The notes under the pieces: generated by a model
Databases searched by the model: none
What the model saw: only the letters and a program-made list of their open reading frames with translations
What the model was told of the DNA's origin: nothing
Shown here: positions 31,942-44,008 of the stretch, one piece after another
Layout of the letters: the number at the start of each line of letters is the position of its first letter
How positions within the stretch are numbered: position 1 is the stretch's first letter
Origin: Blattamonas nauphoetae
Lineage: Eukaryota > Preaxostyla > Oxymonadida
Length of the DNA stretch: 64,000 bases
Assembly (NCBI GenBank): GCA_033064195.1
Contig: JARBJD010000299.1
Span: forward strand, 27,277 to 91,276
Direction of reading: 5' to 3'
Translations under genes and position numbers: made by a program

Positions 31942-32059
31942 TTAGCAATCCACTCAGCCACACCATCACTCATCATCTTTTTCATACCCCTTCTCTCCCA
32001 CTTCGTGGAATCCACATCACTGGTTCCGTTTCAAACAACATCTCACCCACAAATCGAAC
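31942..32059. promoter_or_regulatory. Short divergent intergenic region between the DOCK and Hop genes
   Basis: Only 118 bp separates the start codons of two head-to-head genes, so it must hold both core promoters and both leaders. I see no TATA box and no obvious shared motif. Confidence 0.5.
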
Positions 32060-33586
32060 ATGAAGAATGTGAATGATCTCAAGCAGGAAAGAGAAGATAT
32101 ATGCAAGAAACTGGAACTAAATCCAACAGACACAGCACTTCAGCAACAGCTCCATGATTTGGGACCACCACGAGATCCGAAAATTATCATGAAATCCAAA
32201 TTTCAGCACATCAAAGACTTGGCAGCCTCTCATCCTACCCTCTCCTTAGAATTCTCGGATCCATCCTTCCAGGAAATGCTCGAAGCATTTCAAACAAATC
32301 CAGGCCTTGCAATGAAGAGGTATGCTCGTGACAATCGAGCAATGCAGCTTTTATTGTTGGCCATTGGTGTGGACGAAACCGCCGGAACTTCTCTGCCACT
32401 CTCCAAAATTTCTGCAAAATATCATTCGAAGCCTCCACCACGTCAACCACAAGACGATTCAAAGGAAGATCAGCAGAGTCTGGAACTCAAGGCCCAAAAG
32501 GCCAAAGATCTCGGAAATCAAGAATACAAACAACGGAACTTTGGTGTTGCTGTTCACTATTATAATGAGGCGATCACGTATCATCCATCAAACATCACGT
32601 ATTACTTGAATAAAGCAGCATGTCTCATCGAAATGGGGAATGCGGTCAAGACTCCTAATGACCCCATTCCAGCCTCGATTTGGGTCACCGAAAAGTGTAC
32701 GCTCGACGAGAATGGGAAGGAGAGGACGATGCCTCCTGGGTCAGGCATATATCCCAGAACAGCACGTTCTGAAGCAGGCCCACAAGATCCCCTCCAGCTC
32801 AGAAAAAACGAATTTTACGATGCAGCGATATTCAGCACTGAAGAAGGATTGTGCAGAAGCAAACAGTCCAATCCGTCGCCAGAGATGATCGCAAAAGCGT
32901 GGTTTCGGATCGGAACAGCCCAAATGAAAAAGGGACAATTCGCTTTAGCTAAAAAGTCTCTTCTTCGTTCGCGTGATGAATGTGAGACTGAAGACATCAT
33001 CAAAAAACTGAAGGAGATCGACGGGATGCTTCCACCAGCAGACAGAAAAGAACAGGAAGAACAAGAAAGAAGTGAGAAGGCTCGCCTGGATGGAAACAAG
33101 CTCTTCATGCAGGGAGACTTTGAAGAGGCCCTCAAACTGTACACAGTCGCGTTGCAGCACAACTCGAAAGACGCACGACTGTTCTCGAATCGAGCGGCGT
33201 GCTATATCAAACTGAGAAAGTGGAACCAAGCAATTGAAGAATGCGAATGTGCCATCCGCCTCGATCCCACTTTTATGAAGCCCTACCTCAGAAAAGCGAG
33301 TTGCCATGAACAAGCCAAGAATATCCAAGAAGCGTTTGCTACTCTCGATGCCGCTTTGAAAATCGATCCGAACAATCCAGATGTCACCTTGGCATGCCAT
33401 GACACGTACAAGCGGCACCATTCGAGTCAGGTCAATGCGTTCATCGACGAAGACCTGTCGTCGACGATGAAGGAGGTCCTCAGAGATGTGAGGAAGGAAT
33501 CAACTTCTTCTCAAAAGTATTTTGATGCCAGTCACATTGTCGAGACTTTGGAAGCGTTGCTGCAGACTGGGGCTTCGAAGACGTGA
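32060..33586 (+). CDS. Hop/STI1-like Hsp70-Hsp90 co-chaperone lacking TPR1
   Basis: An intronless 508-residue protein. Residues about 35-110 form a DP (STI1) domain with the DPSFQEML and NRAMQLLLLAIGV signature. TPR2A follows (KAKDLGNQEYKQRNFGVAVH, about 145 onward, extended by a 60-residue insertion), then TPR2B (ARLDGNKLFMQGDFEEALKL, CAIRLDPTFMKPYLRKASC) and a C-terminal DP2-like segment (DLSSTMKEVLRDVRKE). Such proteins bridge Hsp70 and Hsp90 in the cytosol, with TPR2A binding the Hsp90 tail. The canonical TPR1 is absent: the protein starts directly before DP1, and the DOCK start lies only 118 bp upstream, leaving no room for a missing exon of normal size. The family assignment is firm. 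Confidence 0.85.
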   Translation: MKNVNDLKQEREDICKKLELNPTDTALQQQLHDLGPPRDPKIIMKSKFQHIKDLAASHPTLSLEFSDPSFQEMLEAFQTNPGLAMKRYARDNRAMQLLLLAIGVDETAGTSLPLSKISAKYHSKPPPRQPQDDSKEDQQSLELKAQKAKDLGNQEYKQRNFGVAVHYYNEAITYHPSNITYYLNKAACLIEMGNAVKTPNDPIPASIWVTEKCTLDENGKERTMPPGSGIYPRTARSEAGPQDPLQLRKNEFYDAAIFSTEEGLCRSKQSNPSPEMIAKAWFRIGTAQMKKGQFALAKKSLLRSRDECETEDIIKKLKEIDGMLPPADRKEQEEQERSEKARLDGNKLFMQGDFEEALKLYTVALQHNSKDARLFSNRAACYIKLRKWNQAIEECECAIRLDPTFMKPYLRKASCHEQAKNIQEAFATLDAALKIDPNNPDVTLACHDTYKRHHSSQVNAFIDEDLSSTMKEVLRDVRKESTSSQKYFDASHIVETLEALLQTGASKT

Positions 33587-33790
33587 ATCATCGCTTCTAT
33601 TCTTTGTTTGATGACTCTTAATTTCCCATTTCATCATTCTTGTTTCAATGATATCTTCACCAGCTTTTTATGATGTGATATGCCCTCCACATCCAGTGAC
33701 GAATCTGATCCTCCCCTTCATCTTTTTTTGTTTCCGTTGAATCGGAGATAGTTCATTCAAACCAATCCAACCAATCGTAATTCAATAATA

Positions 33791-35616
33791 ATGTCCCATC
33801 AAAACGTTTCCGGTCAAGGAAACTCAGGATTAGACCATTCACCAGCCGCTGTTAGAGAGCGAAATGTTCAGAGACGAACTCAGAAGCAAACACTCGATTA
33901 CAGCCGAATTAAAGCCGCTGCAAACCCAGAAGGTGGACGTGTTTATCTTCCATCGCTTTTTAATTCCAATCAAATGCTTGTATGAGCCATTTTAACAACT
34001 CAGCCTCATTACTTCACTGACTCCATCTTTCAGATAAATCGTGTCCGTCTCATCGAAGATCCGAATGAAGACACTGTGGTAAACCCCAAAAAGAGATCTC
34101 TTACAGGAATCTATGTTCCTGCCCTCGACAGGGAAACCTCACCGAATGCGGTTTATCGTCCTTTATCCCTTCATCAATCACCTCCATCTCTTTTGAATAT
34201 CTCCCCCTTCCTCTCTTTGCCATGTTTCTTTCGTTTACACTCCCACCACCAGACACTTCGCTACAAAAAGGAGCGTTTCGAGAATGGACGAGTTCTCCCA
34301 GCCAGCGTTGAAATCGGTATTTATCCATCATTTTTTCGAATTGACTCATTCCTTTTGATTCGTTTCTGTCCATTTTCCTTTCTTATTCACGTGCAATTCC
34401 TGATATCAACCATCCATGAATATTCTACAGATGAATCATCTCCGATTGCTGAATCCTCCACACTCACACCTGCACAACGACGACAACTCTTCCAAACTGA
34501 ACTGGAGCAACAAAAGGCAAGAAAGTTAATGCAACAAGAGAAAGGAATGGAACAAAGAAAAGCTCTGCTTCGTCGACGTGGAATGGAAAGCGCTGTTATT
34601 GGTGTGCACTCTGCATCTCTTCAGTTTTTCCTACTTGTCTTTTTCGCCTCTTTCCTCAGCTGGTGAGTTCAACGCACTCACAGCAACAGCAGGTCTCTCG
34701 CCTGCCCAGATTGAGTATTACGAAAGAGCAAAACAAGAAGAACGAGTGAAACGGGACCAACGAGCAACTTGTTTGTGTTTCCTCTCCGTTCATGTTGTCC
34801 TCGAACACTGAAGTGATTGCCTTCCACAACCGATCGACGCTGCCGCTGGAAGGAGGATTCGCGATGAGCGAAGGGACGATGGAGTCGTTCCGCAGAGACG
34901 ACTCGCCGTACCACGAGACGCTGCGGCGAGGGACGATGGACGATGCGAACTCGAGTCCGCGGTTCAGTCGGTCGAAGGGAGCAGGCCGGCCACCGCCAGA
35001 TGGTATGAATCAGCCAGCAGCTGGCTGGAGGCCGCCGTCGATCCGTCTGTTTGTGCCTCAAGAGAGAGACATCGACATTGTGACGAACAAGACGGCGAAG
35101 ACATTCATCCATCCGAACGGGTCACCTCCCGCGATTCGGTCCCGCACAGCTGGAGAGGCTGACGGAAATGATGTTGGGGACTCAACAATGGCTTCAACTC
35201 GCACGATGGTCTGCGATCGTGATTTTTACAAAACCGTCGACAAGTTGGGCTCCACGTCTGTGCTGGATGTCCCTGCCAATTCTTTTGTATCTCCCAACCC
35301 TTGGGTGTCGTATCCCACCTCGCTCCCCACTCAGCCGCCAGTTGAGCGAAACGCCCACGAGCGGTGCCATCCTCAGACTATGACGATCCTCCCGCCCCAC
35401 AAGACTGAGTTTCCTAACGAAAGAAGTCGCTATCGAACACAGAAACGGCATTTCAACCAGCCGTCTGAGCTTGATGTGGCTCCGGAACTCAAACACCTCC
35501 CGGTTCTGCTGACAGCTGATGAAACACGGAAGGTTGACAAAAAAGAGGCTAGGCGGATGCGAAAGCCGTCTCCATTCAATTGGGACAGAGAGCCTGGGGT
35601 ACTGCCTTGCACATAG
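33791..35616 (+). CDS. Unrecognised intron-rich protein
   Basis: ATG at 33,791 (MSHQNVSGQGNSG). The reading frame is restored by GT-AG introns at 33,980-34,034, about 34,155-34,250, 34,317-34,430, about 34,600-34,662 and a 43-nt one at 34,771-34,813, after which the frame is open to 35,616. The middle is a charged helical segment (RRQLFQTELEQQKARKLMQQ; QIEYYERAKQEERVKRDQ), probably coiled coil. The second half is Arg/Pro-rich with DGMNQPAAGWRPPSIRLFVP and ends FNWDREPGVLPCT. No catalytic motif or membrane segment is seen. Bases about 34,755-35,177 are duplicated in inverted orientation at 45,030-45,470. A cytoskeletal or flagellar structural role would fit the composition, but that is a guess. 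Confidence 0.65.
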
Positions 35617-36077
35617 GTTGGATAGATGTGATCTTGATTCTTGTGTACATCTCGTGATTATAATGTTGTTTTGTGTTGTGTGTTGATATGTCATTGAACA
35701 AACCTATCTTGTTGACATTAAACTCGATGAAGAAGCATCGAGATTCTTTCGGAAAAGCTGAGAGGTTGTTTCAGACTGACAGACAAATGAATAGTGACAT
35801 AATTTCATGATCAACACGTCAACAGGGATGATTGGTCTGTTTTTGAAGGGGGGTGATTCTCATCTTCCATCGATGGGGTTGTAAGAAGGAATGACACAAC
35901 CCCGGAAAAAAGTTGGTTCACCGTCTGAGAATCAATCTCTACACTCTCGAAGCTCGATCAAGGCCACATCAATGTGATTTTCTTGGCATATCAGATGATT
36001 CTGCGTTAAAATACGGATGAAAATGTTCATTCAAACTATGGCTATATCCGTATGTTGGGGTTAGATCATTTCATCGA
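35617..36077. other. Intergenic stretch
   Basis: It contains the 3' flank of the preceding gene and the leader of the C2-domain gene. I see no coding frame, repeat or RNA gene. Confidence 0.6.
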
Positions 36078-37289
36078 ATGAGTTGGCCTGGAAGAATCAC
36101 TGTTTCGGAAGTTACTGTCTCAAATGTGCCGGCTGTGGATTTTAATGGCCTAGCAGATCCTTTTTTGAAAATGATAGTTGGGGGGAAGACTCAACGGACC
36201 AAAACAATTAAAAATTGCCTCCAGCCTCATTGGAAGGAAAGTATGTCGTTTATCTTCGTAAATCTCTGTCTTTGTATTGTGTTTACCTTCTCCTTCATTC
36301 TATTCATTCATATCACCTCAGCTTTCTCAACCGCGATCGATGGAAGCAAAAACACACGGGTCCTTGTTGTCGAGCTCTGGGATTGGAACCTAGTAATGAA
36401 TGACCGGTATCTGGGTCAAACACATCTTCAGGTATCCCTCCGTTTTTCCTCTGAAACTGTTTCTCTCCGATTATCAAGTTGGACGAAGTGGTCAACCAAA
36501 AGGTCACCAAAAAAGTCACAATCGCTCAGAAAAACGGGAAATATGCGGGAGACATGAACATTACTATTCAATACGATGCACCAACCGGCCCAAAATCGTC
36601 CGCACTGCCCACCGCAAATCGCGCTCAGCCTGTTCCGTCTGCCTTCCTTCCCTTGTCATCAATTCTCCTCATTTCCTGTCATTCCCAATGTTTATATGAT
36701 CCCCACTCATCGTTCCCATCCCTATAGCCCGCAATCCCACTCAGCAGTGTCGTCTGCTGTTCCAGTGTATGCGAAGACTTCATCTCATACAGCTGCCCAA
36801 CCGACCTCTTCATTTAATGACTACCCCTCTCTTGATTTTCCGACCCTCCCGCAAGCTCAACCGCAGGCCCAGCCAGCTTATCAAACTCTTCCTGTCAAAA
36901 CAGGATATACTCAGGCCCCGCCTCAGGCATATCGTTTGTTGACTACTCCATCTGTCCTTTCACCCATTTTTTACTTTTTTGTCGTTTTCTTACGTTCATA
37001 TTCACCGTTCACTCCCTCATCTTTCCTCCCCTCCCAACCAGCATACAACGCAGCTCCCAGTTATAATCCTGCCCCTCAAGCTTATTCTGCTCCGCCTCAG
37101 CATTATTCTGCCCCGCCGTCCCAGCCATCATATGTATCTGGCACGCCCGCCTACTCCGCTCCGCAGCAGCCGTATGGCCAGGCATACCAAGCAGCGCCTG
37201 CTGTTTCGTATCAAGCGGCACCGGGAGCGTATTACGGGCAGCAGCAACCACCGCAGCAAGGAGGGTATCCGCCGTACAGACCTTATTAA
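36078..37289 (+). CDS. C2-domain protein with Pro/Tyr/Gln-rich tail
   Basis: The N-terminal exon 36,078-36,240 encodes the first C2 strands (ITVSEVTVSNVPAVD, LADPFLKMIVGG, KTIKNCLQPHWKE). An intron at 36,241-36,321 leads to RVLVVELWDWNLVMNDRYLG, and a 47-nt intron at 36,432-36,478 to LDEVVNQKVTKKVTIAQ and MNITIQYD. The Asp residues in the first loop and the D-W-N-...-N-D loop are the expected calcium/phospholipid-binding positions. The C-terminal part (from about 36,730, with another intron ending CCCAACCAG near 37,040) is low-complexity YSAPPQ-type repeats ending PPYRPY, as in plant and protist C2 proteins with disordered adhesive tails. Exon joins between 36,630 and 36,730 are uncertain. 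Likely role: calcium-dependent membrane binding. Confidence 0.75.
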
Positions 37290-37565
37290 GGGATTCATCC
37301 TTTTTCTATGTTTCTGGGAGCTTCGAGCTTTAATTTCAAGTTTTATCTTTCTGCAAGAACCAGAACAAATTCAAACAAATGGTGTGATGGCCAATGGGGT
37401 GTGAAAATGAAGGATGTCATGAAAACAGAATCAGCAAGATCTGTTCTTCTGTGAGAAATGACGACAATCCAAGCGAGTCGTGCCGTCAATGCCGACCGAA
37501 TCAGTGCTCAATGGCTGTTCCTGTCAGATTCGATTGTTCTGTCATTCGCCAGGGCTGAAATGTGT

Positions 37566-39901
37566 TCACGATTGATTCAAACGATTATTCAAACGATTTT
37601 GGAGAAGAAAATCGGTCTCGGCCTGAGGGTCAGAAGTGGATTCAGCAATGTGATCCGCCCACGTGTCCAATGGGTCGTCATATGTGTCGCATGCAGTCAT
37701 GTTGCTTTCGTCATTCGTGGCTGGACGAGGTCTTGGACTGGGTGGAATGAAGTTGGTGAGTTCAATATCGGTGTACAATCCTTGTCGAGGTGGATTGAGA
37801 TCCGGACTGACATATTCCTCTTGGTCACCTTCGGCACCTGATCTGGAGCGTATGGAGAGTGAGTCGAACGTGGATAATGATCTTGGAGAGAATGGACGCC
37901 GGAAATATGAAGTCGCCAATGAACTGGCACAGGTTGATTCGGAGTGAGGCGAATCATCTTGTGAAAACAGCACCAGAGAGGATACGCGACCGGGAGCGGA
38001 TTGAGGACGAAGTGGATGATCCGAGTCGGATGAGCTTCCGCGTGGAGATGTTGTGTTCGAGTAGGACGAGTCATCGTTCATAAAGGAGAGCAAGAACTCT
38101 GAATTGGGATCGAACGTGATGGAAAAATAGTTGCTACTCGTTTCATCAAGGGCGACGTATGAATCAGATTGCGTATCGTCGTGATTTTGGAGATGGCATT
38201 GCTGAGTGGGATCGACATCACAATTCGATGTGCTGGCACTGTTTGGTTCAACTGGATGTGGGATAGCTTGTTGATGGTGAGATTGAGATGGAGATGGCGA
38301 TTCAGATTGAGCGGGTGACTCCGAACGAGATGGAGGGGCGAATCTGGTGGGTTCTCACGTTGTGGCTGATCTTGACGAGTCTGGTCAGTGGAGCTGCGTT
38401 GAGGGGGCGACGATGGGTTGGATCTTGGGACGAAAGGAGAAACATTAGCCTTCAGTAGTGTCTGTCCAGGGATCCTTGAACGATCGTTTAGATCGTTGAC
38501 TGACGGAGTTCCCTGCCAGGAATGGGGTAATGATGCTGCTTGAGTACGGTCCGGGATGTGATGAGGTGGAAGGAGATAGGGATGTATCGGGTTGAATGAC
38601 TGTTCGATGAAAGCGTCGGATCGAAACGAAGTTTGCGGTGGTGAAACTGAAGACGTTGTTCCAGTGCTCAGAATGTTCGGCGCTTGTTCCTGAATATGAC
38701 GATGCTGGAAGTATATTGATGGTGCTGTGTGTTGGTTTGGCATTATGGTCGGACCTGTAACCAAGTTGAGCGAGTTTGGAATTGGTTTGGTGATTGGCGG
38801 CGAAGTAGTTCTTGAATCGCGAGACTGTCGCAGTTGAGTCTGGCTTTTTCCCCGATCAGAAGCGTCCTTTGTAACAAGTGTTTTGACAACTTTCTTGTCG
38901 AGACCATTCACACTTATTTCGCAGGTCACAACTCGTTGACCCACTTCGACGTCGAAGAGAAGAATTGTCTTCTGTCTGTTTTTCTTGATCACTTCCTTTT
39001 TGTGACTCAGCTTCTCTGCTGTTGTCTTGGCGATCTGGAGAGATGGAAAGAGGATCGAGCGAAAGCGATGAAAGAGAGAGAGGCAGACGAGCATGTTTGC
39101 CCACACGGTGGGCTGGTCGAACTTGCAGAAAATGACGTGAGAAGGGTGTGTTTGTGTGCCTGTTTGATGGTGTGTCAAGCTCCTCACAAAATCGGTGTCG
39201 GTGCGAATCTCGTTGTTCCCACGATAATCGGCGAGCACGGCCACTCGCACACTCTCAATCAGATTGCGCAGGCGCAGTTTGATCATGTCGATCTCCCCGT
39301 CTGAGAATGTCTGGTGTTGTCTCCGTGGCGGATTCTGGATTTGGATGAACAGATCCTGCGCGTTGTTCAACTTGTCGTTCGGGTGCAGCGAGTGCAAGTC
39401 CACCAGTCTGGCCTGGTTTGCGTGAAATGCCGCCCGAAACTGTTCCAGATCCTCCCGATTCGCAAACAGAACACGAACCGACTCATCTGGATAATGTCGA
39501 ATGGCATACCGATTGTGGATGTGGTGTGGGTGCTGGTTGATACAATGTTGGATGTCTGCCCTCCTCTTTCTGAACTCTTCGTCTGAAAAAGACATCGTTC
39601 CGTCGGACTTGACAAGAACTTGGTTCGTTGTGTGTTTCGTCGGATAAAGTGTGTAGTCATCGCTGAGCTTTCTGGGGGGAATTGTTGGTGGGTCCATCAG
39701 AAAGATGGGTGGGTTTTTCTTAAAGGCGATTGCCTGCGCTTCCGTTTCGAAAAGCACTTCAAACGAGATGAGCAATTGGCTGGTTCCTTTGATCTGTGTA
39801 CCTTTTGGTGTCATTTTGCATCCTGGGAAGTGGGTGTCCAGCATCTTTGAAACAAGTTCGAGGGGCCAAGCAGTTCCATTTGCTCTGCAGAAGATTGATT
39901 C
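37566..39901 (-). pseudogene. Unrecognised protein, copy B, frameshifted
   Basis: The inverted duplicate of 9,158-11,204. The exon begins after a CTCACCAG acceptor (39,902) and reads SIFCRANGTAWPLELVSKML, then the same conserved block (YAIRHYPDESVRVLFANRED) and the same in-frame GTGAGG...CAG intron. Near 38,340-38,370 the frame slips: codons downstream of DQPQRENPPDSP become unlike copy A, while the alternative frame reads on into CDVDPTQQ (copy A has REVDPTQH) and continues open to about 37,566. So this copy has one frameshift in the Ser/Pro-rich tail; sequencing error is an alternative. Function unknown. Confidence 0.6.
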
Positions 39902-42900
39902 TGGTGAGATGAGCAAAACAGGATGAAATACTTGGAATATCAAGATCCTCCTGATACGTGGACGGACAGGGGAAAATCATGTTTGTTTTTGGTTGTGTTC
40001 CCAAACCAAAAAATGTCGACCCATTGAAAAGTTTGTTTTTTCTCCAATTTTCCACTGAATGTCCTCGAACCCTGATCATGTCCAGGAATCCATTTGAGAA
40101 AAGTGCTTCCTTGCCAAAATAAGCTTCTGCATCCACAACTCGACATGTCCAACACGTTGGCCCATTTCGACAAAGTCATCTCAACTCGACGAGGACATCA
40201 ATCCAGTCACAGCAATGCCCGAAAGAAGAGAAGTGAAGGAATGTGCCAACATTTGATGGAAAGGCGAGACATTTTGGGGGAAGGGTGACGAGAACGACAC
40301 GCTGGTTCATTGGGTGTCTCTATCTCGATAATGCTCGTCACAATTGAGCTGAAACATTCCCCCCAACACAAAAATCAAGAATTTGGCATTGGACACGGAG
40401 TGGTGACAGCGAAGTGTGTGTTGTCTGACGAGAGTTCTGCATGTTTTCTCCACCACGTCCTTCCTCAACCAGCTTCGCCATAACTGCCTTCTTTCCTTCC
40501 TTCGTGTGTTTGTGCTTCGACTCGCTCTGCCCATCCTGATTTCGCGATTGCCAGTCGTTTAAAAGGGGACCCGTTCATAGAAGCATTCTGTGGGAACGAC
40601 TTCGAGCTCAGAAGTGTCAATCTCACTGAGACTGAAAGAAGAACATGCCTGGTTGGAGCATGGGACGCTCAATTCTTGAGGAGAGTTGCAGCGCCAGAGA
40701 TGTGAGAGAGAATCAGCCTCAACTCATTTTGTCGGTTCTCATGGAGACAATGCAAGAACGACATGAATGGCTCGAGTAGTTGTTCAAGCACCATTTGGTG
40801 AATGTTTTCTTCTTCCATTTCCCCTGTTTCCAAGATGGCATTCAGTGTGTCTTTTCGAGGCGTGGAAAGGCGATCACGAACCTAAAGCAGAAGTGAACAG
40901 GGGATTCCACAACTGAGATGGAGTGAATCTCGCTGAAATGTTGAGAAGAAGAGTGAATCATCCAGATGCGACGAAAACGAGGACACGGTCGATCGGCGTC
41001 ATCACCACGGCACAGACGATGGACTTGTGAGCAGCTTCGGTGATCCCCCGATTCATATTTTGATCCACCATAGCTGGAGTTTCTGACAATCTCTTGAAGC
41101 TTCTGTTTTTGCTCCGAACGAGGCGATTCAAAAGTGTGTGATTTTTGAAGACCCCACGAATTTTTGGTGTGTTCTGTTCGAGTTAATCCATTGTTTATGT
41201 TGTCTCTTCATCTTTCAAGAAGACTGTTCTTGGACAGGAACAATCAGCGAGAGAAAAGAGTAAGATGAAAGTTCACTCCCCAAAAACATCCATCTGTCTG
41301 TTGTTAGAAACAGTGGCTCTTTCTGAACGACAATTGACGATGACAGATAATGTTTGGAGGAATGTACTCGACAATTGCACGTTGTGGAGAGGATGAACGA
41401 GTTGACCATTTTCATCTCAAAACTGTGATGTTTGAGGTTTTTACAGCCAACTGTCGATCATCCGATGAAATCAGTTGTTTCACATCGATTTAGATGCAAA
41501 ATGAGTCATCGGAGAACAAACTTCCACAATTCAGAGAGAAACTTTAGATGAGTGAAAAAGACGCGTTGGAAGGAAAGAATAAAAACAGAAGTGAACACTC
41601 CCCAACACAGATCAGAATGTTGGCAATTGAGACAGCATGCTTCGGAGCTTCAGCTCCACAATTGGCATGTGTTCGGCGATGGTCAGTCCAACCATGTCGA
41701 ACTCGGCGGCGAGAGTGTTGATCAGCCCAGCCACCTCCGCAATCCGCATCCCGTCCGCGTCTCTCCCCACAGCACACACCAGCTCTGTCGGCTCCAGCAC
41801 ATCCAAGTCCAGATGCACCATCACCTTCCTCGCGCCTGTCCCTTTCACAAACTCCGACACGCTCGTCGGGTTCGCACGGTATTCTTCCGGCGACAGTGAT
41901 TTCAGCCCAATTTCGGGTTGCCGCTCCTTCGCCTTCGGCTCCATCGAGCGGAGACCAACAACCAGCGCCTTGTCCACCCCCAGCTTCCCTGGCATCTCCC
42001 TCAGGAACTCCTCGTCACCCATCCCCAAAATGTGAGTCAGGGCCATCGCGTGGAAGCCGGTGTAATCGTCAAACGGCAGGTTGATGTCGGATGGGCGTCA
42101 ATCCACACACGCCACGTCGTTCTCGTACTTCTTTGTCAAATATACAAAAGGCGCCACACTCGTCGGGCACTCCCCTGTCATCCCAAGCACGGGTGTTCTT
42201 TCTGTCGGGCATGACGCACGTGTGGGTGACAGTCGGAAGGAGGCAGATCAGGATGCAAACTGCTTCAGGAGGTGAATCGGAGACACAACTGGATTCCCAT
42301 GGCGACAGTGGAGAGACGAGAGCTGAGAAAGGATGAGAAGCAGACAAGCAAACATCCTGCCCTGTTCCGATCAGATTCTGCAGAAGCACGAACGCCTCGT
42401 CTGCTGTCACCTTCGCATTCCCTTTCCTCTCGCTCGGCGTGTCTCCCCGCTCTCCTTCGGGTGCTGTGTCGAGTGGCTGAGCATTCTCCATTCTGCCTTC
42501 GTCGCAAGCGAACTCCCTCGCTCGAAACGGGTTGAACACAAACAGCAGCAGCGACTCGGATTGCGAAGGCTGCTGTTGTGTGGCGTGCTGTGCGAGGGAG
42601 GGCTGTGTCGGCTGGTCGGGAGGGAGGTCGAAAGGGGAGGCGGGGAGAGTGTTGGGAGTGGCGAAGGAGAGGATGGGAAGGCGGAGCGAGGAAGAAGCAG
42701 CCATTCCCACAATTCGGAACGGAACCGACGAACACGGCTGAGACAAAACAGAACAGAATCATCGAAGAGAAGAACAAGACAAGAACGAGCAACACAAACA
42801 CTCCACTCGCTCCTCTCGTCGACTCCCGCACAAACCGCTTCTTCCTTCTCGTCCCTCGCGTTCCTCAGCCACTGCTTCATCGCCGCTCGGAACGAGTCTG

Positions 42901-44008
42901 GCCCAATCCGACTCCCATCCACCGTCTTCGCGTGCTTCAGCCAGCCCATCCTCGGCCGCGGTCTGGCCTCGTCCTTCTCCTTCGCCGCGTCGGTGCGTCG
43001 AACTGTCTTTCCGTCTTCCGATTCCGATTCCGAGTCGTCGCGTGTCAGCTCTCGCTTCGTTTTTGTGACTGGCACGTCGTCCTGTTCGTCGTCGGAGTCG
43101 TCGCGAGCGAGTGGCAGTGTGGGCTGCTTCATTTTTGGAAGTGACACGAACAAACCTGCCGACCCCCTTCCACCCACACTCGATTCCTGCGACCGACCCG
43201 AATGTGGGTTTCCGGACGAGGAGAGTGGAGGGGAGCGACGGGGCGAGGTGAGCGTGTCTCCGAATGATTGCGACGACGAAGAGCGAGGAGAGAAGAGCGG
43301 AGACGGGCCATTCTCTTCTTCGTCGTCGTCGTCCTTGGTGACGAAGTGGAGATGCGACGGACTCAGACAGAGGTCGAATGAGATGTTCTCGTTTGAGGTG
43401 GAACGCGGCGTGGGAGTGTCGGAGTGCGGGGTGGAGGGCGGGAAGAGGGGCGACAGGGAGGAGAGGAGCGTCTTGATCACTTTGTCTTCGTCTGCGATGA
43501 TCACTGTCTCCTTGCCTGGCGAGACGTTCACTGAAACGAAGGAGAGGAGAGAGTGAGAGGAAGGAGAGGAGAGAATGGAGGGACGGTGTGGGAAACAGAC
43601 AGTTGCAGAGTGAGGCGGGCAGTGTCACGTGCACATAGGCAACTGGGTATTTTCGCTCCACGTGCGGGAAAGCGCGACGGACCAAGTTGACGAAGCCGTT
43701 CAGAAACCGTCGCCAGCTGACCCTCCGACGGTTCAGGACGAGGAAGAGCATGTCTGGTGTGTTCCTGAAGACTTGGGGCGAGGCTGGGAGAGGAACGAGG
43801 AGAAAGGCAGACTGTCGTGTGGGAGCGGAGTCAGGCCAGACACAGTGAAAGTGTCGGTGCTGTCCAAACACGAAGGAATCGACACAGCGAGGGGATGCAG
43901 GTGTTGGGCGGTTGGGAAGCCAAACAGGATGGAAGCTGCGTCCTGAGGGAGTGAGGAGAGGAGGGGTGTGAAGGGAGGAATGGGAAGACACCTCAAGAGA
44001 GGCAGAAG
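38080..44008 (-). repeat. Inverted segmental duplication, copy B
   Basis: Opposite-strand counterpart of 1-3,191 plus 7,586-10,900. It lacks the 4.4-kb transposon nest, and it lacks about 660 bp at the PMS/ureohydrolase junction. From 39,902 to 41,470 it holds the counterpart of 7,586-9,157, with no gene that I can support. The two copies point away from each other with about 27 kb between them, a configuration prone to inversion by recombination. Confidence 0.88.
41612..42180 (-). pseudogene. Ureohydrolase pseudogene (copy B)
   Basis: Nearly identical to 2,490-3,054, but the start and roughly the first hundred codons are deleted at a junction near 42,180-42,220. Small deletions strike the metal-binding motif: GTGTGTGTGG of copy A is two bases shorter here, and ATCCCGAC has lost a C. 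The frame meets a TGA exactly where WIDAHPD should be. Downstream the frame is open again (41,612-42,046) with HLDLDVLEP intact. It cannot give an active enzyme. Confidence 0.9.

Noticed and set aside
34747-34754. TGAAACGG, identical to the target duplication of the outer transposon, present here and apparently missing from the fragment copy near 45,470
   Set aside because: The site lies at the end of the duplicated fragment, so its absence in the copy may simply reflect where homology stops; one 8-bp match is weak evidence for an excision footprint.
42333-43556. Long plus-strand open frame antisense to the PMS linker, and its counterpart at 319-1,038 on the minus strand
   Set aside because: Both are mirrors of the low-complexity Ser/Asp-rich linker of the PMS genes, where the codon bias leaves the opposite strand open. 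The sense frame carries the family motifs.
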